A stretch of 64,000 bases of DNA from Rhodococcus wratislaviensis (GTDB lineage: Bacteria > Actinomycetota > Actinomycetes > Mycobacteriales > Mycobacteriaceae): the NCBI RefSeq assembly GCF_900455735.1, contig NZ_UAUI01000027.1, forward strand, positions 275,613 to 339,612, in the 5' to 3' direction. Positions 50,287 to 58,449 of the stretch are shown here, piece by piece. The first letter of the stretch is position 1, and each line of letters begins with the position of its first letter. The position numbers were made by a program, and so were the translations under genes. The notes beneath the pieces were generated by a model, which was not told the origin of the DNA, searched no databases, and worked only from the letters and a program-made list of their open reading frames with translations.

Positions 50287-51669
50287 ATGCCGCGGCCAGG
50301 GGATCGTGCCAGTATCGAAGATGTGCAACCTGTGTCGAACACATCCGCGGGCGGCGCCCAGTACGCGGGTGCCGTGACCGCGCCTGTCCCGCCCGGCAGC
50401 ATCCCCATGCCGCGGCTCGAACGCCGGACCGGTGGTCGCATCGTCGGCGGCGTCGCGGGTGGTATCGCCGATCAGCTGGGCGTCGACGTGATGAAGGTGC
50501 GGGTCGCGTTCGCCTGTCTCGCCGCGCTCGCCGGCGCGGGCATCGTCGGCTACGGACTGTTGTGGATCTTCACGGCCGCAGGTTCGGACACCGAGAAGCC
50601 CAGTGCGTCCGAGCGGCGGAGAGCGTACGGGCTGATCGCGATCGGCCTGGCCGGTGCGTCCGCGTTGTCGTGGTTGTTCAGTGGCCGCGTCGGTTCGGTG
50701 ATCGCACCGATCATCGTGGTGGCGGTCGGCGCGGCCCTGGTGTGGCGCGAATTCGATTCGGAGGGGCCGCGCACCGTCATCGGGCTGCCGCAGCGTCCCA
50801 CCGTCCTCACCTGGGCGCGGGTCCTCGGTGGCGTGACGTTGATCGTGTCGGGTCTCGGTGTGGTGATCCTCGCGCAGGTCGACTTCGCTGCGCTGCGTTC
50901 GTCGTTGCTGGCCGTGGTGGTCACCCTGGTCGGCGCCGGGCTGCTGACCGTGCCCCTGTGGCTACGACTGTGGCGCGCGCTGGGCGCGGAGCGTGCGGCC
51001 AGGATCCGCAACGACGAGCGTGAGGAGATCGCGTCGCACCTGCACGATTCCGTCCTGCAGACCCTGGCGCTGATCCAGAAGCAGGCCGACCATCCTCAGG
51101 AGGTCGCGCGGCTGGCCCGGGGGCAGGAACGGGAACTGCGGAAGTGGTTGTTCGGTGGGGGAGACACCGACCATTCGAGCCTTGCGGAGGCGTTGCGGAT
51201 CATCGCGGGCGAGGTCGAGGACCATCACGGCGTCACGGTGCGACCGGTGACGGTCGGCGATGTGGCACTCGACGTCGAGGGCACGGGCGAGGGTCTGTCG
51301 AAGGAGAGTTTCACGGCGGTGCTCGGCGCGACGCGGGAGGCTCTGGTCAACGCGGCCAAGCATTCCGGGGAGACGGACATCAACCTGTTCGCCGAGGCCG
51401 AGCGCGAACAGGTCAGTGTGTTCGTCCGGGACCGCGGCGTCGGGTTCGACGTCGACGAAGTGTCCCCGGACCGTCAGGGGCTGGCGAAGTCGATCCGTGG
51501 ACGGATCGAGCGGCGAGGCGGGCACGTCGACGTGCGGTCGGCACCCGGCAAGGGCACCGAGGTGCGAATCCACATGCCGCGGAACGGCCGGACGTGGGCG
51601 ACAGCGGGCGCCGCCGGGGACTCGGACACCGCCGGCGTCGAGGACGTGCCGTTCAGTCAGGGTGCGTGA
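50287..51669 (+). CDS. esrS: PspC-domain sensor histidine kinase, EsrS-like
   Basis: 460 residues. A PspC domain at about 41-97 (RRTGGRIVGGVAGGIADQLG) leads into several transmembrane helices (to about 228). The HisKA_3 box has the phosphoacceptor in SHLHDSVLQTL (His253 most likely, His251 alternative). The HATPase domain has the N-box EALVNAAKHS and G-boxes DRGVGF and PGKGTEV. Order and divergence from the EsrI-like gene match EsrISR of C. glutamicum near guaA. The cognate LuxR-type regulator lies 2.3 kb downstream rather than adjacent. ATG 50287; a GTG at 50326 is possible. Confidence 0.87.
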   Translation: MPRPGDRASIEDVQPVSNTSAGGAQYAGAVTAPVPPGSIPMPRLERRTGGRIVGGVAGGIADQLGVDVMKVRVAFACLAALAGAGIVGYGLLWIFTAAGSDTEKPSASERRRAYGLIAIGLAGASALSWLFSGRVGSVIAPIIVVAVGAALVWREFDSEGPRTVIGLPQRPTVLTWARVLGGVTLIVSGLGVVILAQVDFAALRSSLLAVVVTLVGAGLLTVPLWLRLWRALGAERAARIRNDEREEIASHLHDSVLQTLALIQKQADHPQEVARLARGQERELRKWLFGGGDTDHSSLAEALRIIAGEVEDHHGVTVRPVTVGDVALDVEGTGEGLSKESFTAVLGATREALVNAAKHSGETDINLFAEAEREQVSVFVRDRGVGFDVDEVSPDRQGLAKSIRGRIERRGGHVDVRSAPGKGTEVRIHMPRNGRTWATAGAAGDSDTAGVEDVPFSQGA

Positions 51670-51825
51670 GCACCACTTTCGACGTGGCGGGCGCCATGGT
51701 GCGCGCCGTCTGCTCGCATGCTGTCCCGGTGAGGGGGTAATGTTCGCCGGCGACACGACTGTGGGGGTCGTGTGGTCGCATCGTGCTGCGGCGGGGTGGG
51801 ACGCCAGATGTCAAGGGGGGATTTC

Positions 51826-52329
51826 ATGTTCGACCGTGAGGGTCTGCGCGTGCGCGAGCACGAGTTGCAGGATCAGATCGATTCGATGCTGGCCACGCTC
51901 GACCGGCAGACGCAGGATCTGCATGCCGCTCAGCAGCAGGTGGCGCAGCTGCGGGTGAGTGCGGCGTCGGCCGACGGACTGGTGCAGGTGGTGGTGAACT
52001 CGGTGGGCGGCGTGGTGGACGTGCGCCTCGCACCGGACGCGTTCCGGCGGTCCACCCCCGAGTCGCTGGGACGTGCGATGACGGAAGCCGCCCGGCGTGC
52101 GGGCGAGGCCGCGCACACGGAGTCGATGCGCATCATGGGATCGATCGTGTCCGCGACCGAGACCCTGCCGGATCTGCCGGACCTCGTGCCCGGCGCTCCG
52201 AGCCTGCGGGACTTCCTCCCGCGCCTCGAACCCGGCGTCGATGCCGTGCCGGCCGATCGGGACCCGGACCCGGATGATCCCGACGACGCGCGGTGGAATC
52301 GGCCGGTCCTGCGGGACGGGTGGCAGTGA
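51826..52329 (+). CDS. YbaB/EbfC-family protein of the type VII-associated kind
   Basis: 167 residues. The N-terminal coiled coil (EHELQDQIDSMLATLDRQTQ) is followed by a YbaB-like strand region (VSAASADGLVQVVVNSVGGVVDVRLAPDAF) and helix, then a disordered acidic tail (PADRDPDPDDPDDAR). YbaB/EbfC-like proteins are frequently encoded next to WXG100 genes in Mycobacteriales. ATG 51826 follows AAGGGGGGATTTC. The stop overlaps the next gene start by four bases. A role as chaperone or partner of the exported proteins is inferred from context only. Confidence 0.78.
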   Translation: MFDREGLRVREHELQDQIDSMLATLDRQTQDLHAAQQQVAQLRVSAASADGLVQVVVNSVGGVVDVRLAPDAFRRSTPESLGRAMTEAARRAGEAAHTESMRIMGSIVSATETLPDLPDLVPGAPSLRDFLPRLEPGVDAVPADRDPDPDDPDDARWNRPVLRDGWQ

Positions 52330-52640
52330 GCGCGCAGCTGTGGGTGGACCCGGCGCATCTGCGCAGCGTCGCGCCCCGATTCGACGCATTGTCGCAGCGG
52401 ATGGCTGAGGCCGCCGCCACACTGCACTCGACCCTCGAGGCCGAGGGGGAGTGCTGGGGCGGCGACCAGACCGGGACGACGTTCGCGAACGGGTATCTGC
52501 CGTCCGCGGAGGTCGCCGAGCATTCGCTGGGGTTCGCCGTCGGGGCGCTGGCCGCGCTCGCGACCGAGCTGAGGAGCACCGCCGACTCGTTCGACGACAC
52601 CGACCGCGGGACCGCATCCAGCCTCGCCGGGCTGTTCTGA
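52326..52640 (+). CDS. WXG100 family protein (non-ESX-4)
   Basis: 104 residues. Two helices are joined by a CWGGDQTG turn with W44-G-G46, the WXG motif. GTG at 52326 overlaps the upstream stop (GTGA), and its own stop overlaps the next start (TGATG). Such a WXG100 gene beside a larger WXG-like effector gene is the usual arrangement of type VII-exported toxin or channel modules. No eccC gene lies here, so export would rely on an ESX apparatus elsewhere, such as ESX-4 at the left end of this window. Confidence 0.85.
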   Translation: MSAQLWVDPAHLRSVAPRFDALSQRMAEAAATLHSTLEAEGECWGGDQTGTTFANGYLPSAEVAEHSLGFAVGALAALATELRSTADSFDDTDRGTASSLAGLF

Positions 52641-53485
52641 TGGGCATCGAGGTTCCGGGCGGTGTCCGGTGGCTGGCAGAGAAGGTGGTCGGGGCGGACT
52701 GGCCCGACGCGGACGAAACGGCGATGGAGCGGCTCGGGCAAGGGTGGAAGGACGCCGGCGCCTCGCTCGACGACATCGTCGAGGAGGCCGACGCCGCGAT
52801 GCGGTCGGCGATGTCCGGAGTCGATGGTGACGTCGACACCGCGATGGCGGAGCACTGGGCGCGGGTCGGTGCGGACGGGGCGCTCCGCGAGTTGTCGGGG
52901 TTGCTCCACGAACTCGGCGACACCCTCGACTGGTCGGCCGACGACATCCGGGTCGCGAAACTGTCGATCATCGCGGCCCTGGTGGCGCTGGCGGCCGAAC
53001 TCGTGGCCGTGGCCGTGGCCAGCGCGATGACGTTCGGTGCGGCGAGTCCCGCCGCGTTCGCGGCGGAAGCGGCCACACAGGTCACCGTCCGGATGATCAT
53101 CCGGCAGCTGATCACCTCCATCCTCACCCGGGCCGCGTCGGGTGCAGCGGCCGGCGCCGGGATCCAGGCGGGCCTCGAGGCCGCGTTTCAGAAATATGAG
53201 GTGCACGTGGGCCGGCGCGACAGTATGGACTGGGGCAACGTCGCCGAGGCCGGCGGCAAAGGTGCGGTTCAGGGAGGCGTGAAGGGGGCGGTCAACGGTG
53301 CGTTCGGGCTGACGTTCACCGACCCTCGCTCTCAGTTCGGGGGCATGCTCGGCTCCTACGTGCAGGAGGAGACGGTCGGCACACCGCGGGTCACCGAGGC
53401 CGTCGCCGGCGAGGTGCTGGACCGGACCGGACTCGATGACGACGCCCGGCGGGCCCGCGACGAGATCGACGGGTGGCTGCCGTGA
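52640..53485 (+). CDS. CpnT N-terminal-domain-like (WXG100-like) protein without toxin domain
   Basis: 281 residues. It opens MGIEVPGGVRWLAEKVVGADWPDADE, the style of CpnT-like type VII effectors in Actinobacteria. Helices with WXG-like spacing follow, then a hydrophobic Ala/Val-rich stretch at about 108-165 (IIAALVALAAELVAVAVASAM) typical of the channel-like part, then a Gly-rich linker (GGKGAVQGGVKGAVNGAFG). The chain ends shortly after, at DEIDGWLP, with no recognisable toxin domain. ATG 52640 overlaps the WXG100 stop and its stop overlaps the RDD gene. It may be a stand-alone export or channel element. Confidence 0.72.
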   Translation: MGIEVPGGVRWLAEKVVGADWPDADETAMERLGQGWKDAGASLDDIVEEADAAMRSAMSGVDGDVDTAMAEHWARVGADGALRELSGLLHELGDTLDWSADDIRVAKLSIIAALVALAAELVAVAVASAMTFGAASPAAFAAEAATQVTVRMIIRQLITSILTRAASGAAAGAGIQAGLEAAFQKYEVHVGRRDSMDWGNVAEAGGKGAVQGGVKGAVNGAFGLTFTDPRSQFGGMLGSYVQEETVGTPRVTEAVAGEVLDRTGLDDDARRARDEIDGWLP

Positions 53486-53925
53486 ACGGAGTCGACAGCC
53501 TGTGGCGAGTCCGGCCCGCCGGTCACCTACGGCGCGGTGTCGCCCTGGTGCTGGACCTCGCGTTGCACGCGCTTGTCGCGGCCGTGGTCGGTGTCATCGC
53601 CTACGTCGTGCAGACCGCCGGACAGTCGGTGCCGCCGAATGCGGCCGAGGGGACGGCGGGGTTCGCCGTGATACCGGCGTGGCTCGTGTTCTCGTTCGTC
53701 CACCGGACCGCGATTCAGGCGCGATTCCATGCGACGTTCGGCAAATGGATGACGGGTCTCTGCGTCGTGCGGCCGGAGGACGGAACGTGGCCGAACTTCG
53801 GATATCTGGTGAAGGCCTGGTTCCGAAGTGCCGTCGCCGCCGTCCAATCGGATACCCCCGAGGACGGGGAAGACGGGATGCCGGCGGTGGTGCGGCGACG
53901 GAGTGAATCATTCGACACGCTCTAG
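53482..53925 (+). CDS. RDD family membrane protein
   Basis: 147 residues. Transmembrane helices at about 23-43 and 62-75, with R-A-x-x-D-like residues in the first (GVALVLDLALHALVA), and HATFGKWMTGLCVVRPEDG as the RDD signature after the second. Charged Arg/Asp inside helices are the hallmark of the family, some members of which act in ion transport. GTG 53482 overlaps the upstream stop (GTGA), so all four cassette genes are translationally coupled. In toxin modules a membrane gene at this place could be an immunity protein, but nothing here shows that. Confidence 0.82.
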   Translation: MNGVDSLWRVRPAGHLRRGVALVLDLALHALVAAVVGVIAYVVQTAGQSVPPNAAEGTAGFAVIPAWLVFSFVHRTAIQARFHATFGKWMTGLCVVRPEDGTWPNFGYLVKAWFRSAVAAVQSDTPEDGEDGMPAVVRRRSESFDTL

Positions 53926-53964
53926 AGTGGGGTGACACTACCGCCCACGCGAGGAACAGCTGCA

Positions 53965-54624
53965 GTGACTTTGCCTGAAACACCCCCGTACCGTGTCTTT
54001 CTCGTCGATGACCATGCCGTGTTCCGGTCCGGTGTCCGCGCCGAACTCGGCAGGGAAGCGGACATGGAGGTGGTGGGCGAGGCGGGCGGTGTCGCGGAGG
54101 CGGTGTCCGGCATCAACGCCACGTCACCGCACGTCGTGCTGCTCGACGTCCACATGCCCGACGGCGGCGGTGTCGCGGTGCTGCGGGGCATCGAGTCGGG
54201 TCCGGTGTGCCTGGCGCTGAGTGTGTCCGACGCCGCCGAGGACGTGATCGCCGTGATCCGCGCGGGCGCCCGCGGGTACGTCACCAAGACGATCTCGGGC
54301 GCGGAACTGGCCGACGGCGTGCGCCGGGTCGCCGGCGGTGACGCCGTGTTCAGCCCGAGGCTCGCGGGATTCGTGCTGGACTCCTTCACCGGACGTTCCA
54401 ATGCTCCTGAGCCGCAGTTGGATCCGGAGCTGGATTCGCTGACGCCGCGGGAACTGGAGGTGCTGAGGCTGCTCGCGCGCGGCTACACGTACCGGGAGAT
54501 CGCCGAGGAACTGGTGATCTCGGTGAAGACCGTCGAAACGCATGCGTCGAACGTGCTGCGGAAGACGCAGCAGTCCAACCGGAATGCGCTCACGAGGTGG
54601 GCGCACCGACGGCGGATCGACTGA
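53965..54624 (+). CDS. esrR: NarL/LuxR-type response regulator, EsrR-like
   Basis: 219 residues. The receiver domain has Asp61 as phosphorylation site (VVLLDVHMP), acidic residues at FLVDDHA and Lys in YVTKTISG. The C-terminal LuxR helix-turn-helix is LTPRELEVLRLLARGYTYREIAEELVISVKTVETHASNVLRK. It is the expected partner of the PspC-domain kinase. GTG 53965 was chosen; GTG 53932 is an alternative. It lies 39 bases after the RDD gene, so the inserted cassette may be transcribed with it. Confidence 0.88.
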   Translation: MTLPETPPYRVFLVDDHAVFRSGVRAELGREADMEVVGEAGGVAEAVSGINATSPHVVLLDVHMPDGGGVAVLRGIESGPVCLALSVSDAAEDVIAVIRAGARGYVTKTISGAELADGVRRVAGGDAVFSPRLAGFVLDSFTGRSNAPEPQLDPELDSLTPRELEVLRLLARGYTYREIAEELVISVKTVETHASNVLRKTQQSNRNALTRWAHRRRID

Positions 54625-54636
54625 CCTCCCGGGGTG

Positions 54637-55851
54637 TCAGGGCTGGGCGAGGAGGACGATCACGGCCACGAGCACGGCCAGGATCAGGATCGCGACCATG
54701 ACACCCATGGCGATCGGCGCCCACGCCACCACCTGATCGCGGACAGTGGGCGCCGGCGATCCGGGGGCGGGCTTCGTCGGGCGCGGAGGCCACTGCAACC
54801 GGCCGAGTGGACGGGGCACGTTCTTCAACGGTGTGCTCTGATGCACCGCGGGCAGCCCGGCCTGGGTGGAACTCACCAGTTTGCTGCGCCGGCGTGAGTC
54901 GGGCAGCGGCGTCGAGCGCTGTGCCCACGCCGGGATGGTGCCGTCTGCGGAATAGACGGGCGAGCCGACGAGGTGCGCGACGTTCCCGTCCCCGGCCATG
55001 GCCACCCGGGCGAGGGCGTCGCGGGCCTCGGCCATCGTCGGACGACGCGCCGGGTCGGGCTCGAGCAGGTGCAGCAGCGTGTCGGTGAGCGGCCCGGCCT
55101 TACTGGGACGGTAGATCTCGGCCTTCGCGACCCGGTGCAGGAGTGCGATGGAATCGGAGTCGATCCCGAACGGCGGCTGGCCCTCGACGACGGTGTACAG
55201 CGTGGAACCGAGCGAGAAGACGTCGCTGGCCTCGGTGGGGTCCTGGCCGCGGGCGACCTCGGGGGAGAAGTACGCGGGTGTGCCGGTGATGACCCCGTTC
55301 GTGGTGTCGGCGGAGTCGCCCTTGGCGCGGGCGATGCCGAAGTCGCTGATCTTGACGGTGCCGAGTTCCCGGCCGCGGTCGGCGACGAGAATGTTGCCCG
55401 GCTTGATGTCCCGGTGCACGATCCCGGCGGCGTGCGCGGCGGTGAGTGCGTCGGCCACCTGCGCGCCGATCTGCGCGACCTCGAGTGGGGGCAGTGTGTC
55501 GGCGATGTTCATCGCCTGGGCGAGGCTGCGGGACGGCAGGTACTCCATGACCAGCCAGGGCTCGCCGGCCTCGAGTGCCACGTCGTACATCGCGATGGAA
55601 TGGCTGTGGGCGAGTTTGGCGGCGTTGCGCCCTTCCCGCATGGTGCGTTCGCGGACACGGCGGGCCTCGTCGGGGTCGAGCCCGGCCGTCGTGGTGACCT
55701 GTTTGATGGCGACGTCGCGGTGCAGCAGGGTGTCCCGTGCGAGCCAGACCGCGCCCATTCCACCGCCGCCCAGTTTGGACCGCAGGCGGTATCTTCCGGC
55801 CACCAGGTATTCGGGTCCGATGCCCCTTTCGCTCTGCTCCTGCTCCATCAC
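54637..55851 (-). CDS. Transmembrane serine/threonine protein kinase
   Basis: 404 residues. The kinase domain covers about 20-270 with the Gly-rich loop LGGGGMGAVW, Lys50 (VAIKQV), HRDIKPGN with catalytic Asp148, DFG Asp170, and SPEVARG for the APE region; all catalytic residues are intact. A Pro-rich juxtamembrane stretch leads to one transmembrane helix at about 374-400 with almost no extracellular domain, so it lacks PASTA-type sensors. It is convergent with esrR and divergent from imuA'. Start ATG at 55851 or the next codon. Confidence 0.93.
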   Translation of the reverse strand: MMEQEQSERGIGPEYLVAGRYRLRSKLGGGGMGAVWLARDTLLHRDVAIKQVTTTAGLDPDEARRVRERTMREGRNAAKLAHSHSIAMYDVALEAGEPWLVMEYLPSRSLAQAMNIADTLPPLEVAQIGAQVADALTAAHAAGIVHRDIKPGNILVADRGRELGTVKISDFGIARAKGDSADTTNGVITGTPAYFSPEVARGQDPTEASDVFSLGSTLYTVVEGQPPFGIDSDSIALLHRVAKAEIYRPSKAGPLTDTLLHLLEPDPARRPTMAEARDALARVAMAGDGNVAHLVGSPVYSADGTIPAWAQRSTPLPDSRRRSKLVSSTQAGLPAVHQSTPLKNVPRPLGRLQWPPRPTKPAPGSPAPTVRDQVVAWAPIAMGVMVAILILAVLVAVIVLLAQP

Positions 55852-55959
55852 GCGTTCAGGTTAGAGGATTGTGCGGACACGGGATGCGCGACGGTCCTGA
55901 CCTGGCCGTTCGGGGTCCACTTGACGGGCCTCCACCGACCGGCTTTACTTGAAATGAGT

Positions 55960-55975
55960 TCGAAAATACGTTCGA
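55960..55975 (+). promoter_or_regulatory. LexA (SOS) box upstream of imuA'-imuB
   Basis: TCGAAA-ATAC-GTTCGA matches the actinobacterial LexA operator TCGAAC-N4-GTTCGA with one mismatch. A further GTTCGAAC overlaps its right half (55970-55977). It lies about 52-76 bases before the likely imuA' start, consistent with SOS induction. Confidence 0.82.
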
Positions 55976-56026
55976 ACAAAGCGTCTGTTCGAGCCGCGTC
56001 TTCCCCGTGGTTGCCGACCGCTGTTG

Positions 56027-56899
56027 GTGCCGAGTGTCAGGGGTGTCGAGTTGGCTGAAGTGGCCGGCGAGCCGGGGTTTCCGGTGCCGGGGTCTCCCGA
56101 GTTGTCCGGGCTGTCCCGGCAGGAGCGTCTGGACTACCTCCGGCGACGGATGGCCGCAGTCCCCGCGCGCGGGGAATCGGTGGCGAGCCGCGCCCCGGTG
56201 GAGAGTGCGTTCCCCACGACGGGCACTTCCGCAGCACCCGATTCCCGTGCTGCCGGGGTACTCCCGGTTCCGGCTGCGCTGGCCGAACTCCTTCCCCGTG
56301 GCGGGCTGGTGCGCGGTTCGGTGGTGTCGGTGTCGGGTGCCACCTCGCTCCTGCTGGGGTTGGTCGCGTCCGTGACCGCGGGCGGCGGACACGTCGCGGT
56401 GATCGGGCATCCCCGGCTCGGGGTGCTGGCAGCGGTCGAGATGGGGGCGCAACTGGAACGGCTGGCCCTGATCCCCGACCCGGGTGCCGATCCGGTGGAG
56501 ATCGCCGCGGTGCTGCTGGACGGAATGGATCTGGTGGTGCTCGGACTGGGAGGGGCGTCGGTGGCGCCGTCCCGGGCGCGTGCGGTGGTGGCCCGGGCCC
56601 GGAGCAAGGGGTCGACCCTGGTCGTCACGGACGGGCACTGGGACGGCGCGGAGATGCGGCTGGAAGCCCAGGTGCACGGATACGCCGGACTGGGCAACGG
56701 ATCTCAGGACCGGGGCTGCGGGCGGTTGCGTTCCCTCAGCCTGGCGGTGTGCGCCCGGGGGCGGTCGTTCCAGCCGCGCACCACCCGGCTGGACGTGCGG
56801 TCGGCGCAGGGCCGGGTGGAATGGGTGAGTACTCCGGAATCGGTGGTGCCTCTCGAGAATGCCCCGTTCCCTGCGCCGGTGGAGGTGGTGGGTCTGTGA
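56027..56899 (+). CDS. imuA': SOS mutagenesis protein ImuA'
   Basis: 290 residues from GTG 56027; TTG 56051 behind AGGGG is a good alternative. ImuA' works with ImuB and DnaE2 in error-prone lesion bypass. The protein has a RecA-like layout but the P-loop is replaced by VSVSGATSLLLGLVAS, lacking Gly-Lys-Thr, as expected for ImuA' that does not hydrolyse ATP. DLVVLGLG occupies the Walker B place. It is controlled by the upstream LexA box and overlaps imuB by four bases. Confidence 0.88.
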   Translation: MPSVRGVELAEVAGEPGFPVPGSPELSGLSRQERLDYLRRRMAAVPARGESVASRAPVESAFPTTGTSAAPDSRAAGVLPVPAALAELLPRGGLVRGSVVSVSGATSLLLGLVASVTAGGGHVAVIGHPRLGVLAAVEMGAQLERLALIPDPGADPVEIAAVLLDGMDLVVLGLGGASVAPSRARAVVARARSKGSTLVVTDGHWDGAEMRLEAQVHGYAGLGNGSQDRGCGRLRSLSLAVCARGRSFQPRTTRLDVRSAQGRVEWVSTPESVVPLENAPFPAPVEVVGL

Positions 56900-58449
56900 G
56901 CCGGGTGCTGGCGTTGTGGTGCCCCGACTGGCCCGCCGTCGCGGCGGCGGCTGCCGCGGACCTCCCGCCGACTCATCCGGTGGCGGTGACGTCGGGGAAT
57001 CGGGTGATCGCCTGCTCGGCACCGGCCCGCGCGGACGGGGTGCGCAGAGGTCTGCGCCGCCGCGAGTCCCAGGCCCGGTGCCCTCGGTTGCACGTGGTGA
57101 CAGCCGATCCCGACCGCGACGCGCGGCTGTTCGAGCCGGTCGCCTCGGCCGTCGACGCGGTGGCCCCCGGTGTCGAGGTGCTGCGGCCCGGTCTCGTGGT
57201 GCTGTCCGCTCGCGGCGTCGCCCGGTACTTCGGTTCGGAGGAAGCCGCCGCGGAACGGTTGGTGGATCAGGTGTCGGCGGTGGGGGTGGAGTGTCAGGTC
57301 GGCATCGCCGATCAGCTGTCCACGGCCGTGATCGCCGCGCGCAGAGCAACTCTCGTGCCACCCGGTGAGGGGGCGGCCTTCCTGGCGCCGCTCCCGATGC
57401 GGGAACTGGCCGCGGAGCCGAGCCTTGCGGCACCCCACCGCGGTGAGCTGGTCGATCTGCTGCATCGGCTGGGGTTGCGCACGATCGGCAGTTTCGCCGG
57501 GCTGTCGGCGGGCGATGTGGCCTCGCGGTTCGGAACCGATGCGGTGCTGGCACATCGGGCCGCGCGGGGTGAACCGGAGCGTCCGCCGTCGGGGCGGTCG
57601 TTGCCTCCCGACCTGGAGGTCGAGGAACGGTGCGATCCCGTCATCGAACGGGTCGACGCCGCCGCCTTCGCCGGGCGTGCGCTGGCGGAGAAGCTTCATC
57701 GCACACTGTCGGACGCCGCGGTGGCCTGCACCCGGCTGTCGATCTCGGCGAGCACCGGTAACGGTGAGCAACTGTCCCGGATCTGGAGGTGTGCGGAACC
57801 GTTGACCCCGGAGGCGACGGCGGACCGGGTGCGGTGGCAGCTGGACGGGTGGCTGACCGGGCGCAGCGAGAAGCGGCCCACCGCCGGTATCGCCGTCCTG
57901 CGGCTCGAACCGGTGGAAGTGGTGGCGGCAGGCGCCCTGCAGCTGGGGCTGTGGGGTGGGGTCGGCGACCAGGACGAGCGGGCTCGGCGGGCTCTGGTGC
58001 GAGTGCAGGGTCTGCTCGGCGGGGAAGCCGTGCAGGTGGGGGTCCTCAGCGGTGGGCGGGGCCCGGCGGAGCGCATCACGTTGCTGCCGTTGGGTGACGA
58101 GTTGATTCCGCGCAACGATCCGTCGGAGCCGTGGCCGGGCACGTTGCCGGAACCGGCGCCTGCCGCGGTGCTGACCGCGTATCCGGAGGTGTGGATGTCG
58201 GACGAGCGGGGTATGGCTGTGACGGTCACGGAACGTGGTGTGTTCAGCGCACCTCCCGCGCGGTTGCGATGGGGGAGCCGAGAGTGGGCGGTGTGCGGAT
58301 GGGCCGGACCGTGGCCGGTGGACGAGCGGTGGTGGGACCCTCCGGCCGCCCGGACGGCGGCCCGGGCCCAGGTGCTGCTGGAAGAGTCGCGGGCGCTGCT
58401 GGTGATCTGCACGGCAGGCCGCTGGGCGGTGGAGGGAATCTATGAGTGA
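56896..58449 (+). CDS. imuB: Y-family polymerase-like protein ImuB
   Basis: 517 residues. ImuB is a non-catalytic Y-family polymerase that recruits DnaE2 to the sliding clamp. The N-terminus VSRVLALWCPDWPAVAA replaces the catalytic DxD motif of active polymerases, so it is predicted inactive. The clamp-binding motif QLGLWG is at about 349-354. GTG 56896 overlaps the imuA' stop (GTGA). dnaE2 is not in this window. Confidence 0.93.
   Translation: MSRVLALWCPDWPAVAAAAAADLPPTHPVAVTSGNRVIACSAPARADGVRRGLRRRESQARCPRLHVVTADPDRDARLFEPVASAVDAVAPGVEVLRPGLVVLSARGVARYFGSEEAAAERLVDQVSAVGVECQVGIADQLSTAVIAARRATLVPPGEGAAFLAPLPMRELAAEPSLAAPHRGELVDLLHRLGLRTIGSFAGLSAGDVASRFGTDAVLAHRAARGEPERPPSGRSLPPDLEVEERCDPVIERVDAAAFAGRALAEKLHRTLSDAAVACTRLSISASTGNGEQLSRIWRCAEPLTPEATADRVRWQLDGWLTGRSEKRPTAGIAVLRLEPVEVVAAGALQLGLWGGVGDQDERARRALVRVQGLLGGEAVQVGVLSGGRGPAERITLLPLGDELIPRNDPSEPWPGTLPEPAPAAVLTAYPEVWMSDERGMAVTVTERGVFSAPPARLRWGSREWAVCGWAGPWPVDERWWDPPAARTAARAQVLLEESRALLVICTAGRWAVEGIYE

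Noticed and set aside
51826..53925. Complete type VII toxin-immunity operon
   Set aside because: No toxin domain is recognisable in the CpnT-N-like protein and the RDD protein is not a known immunity family, so toxin-immunity was not asserted.
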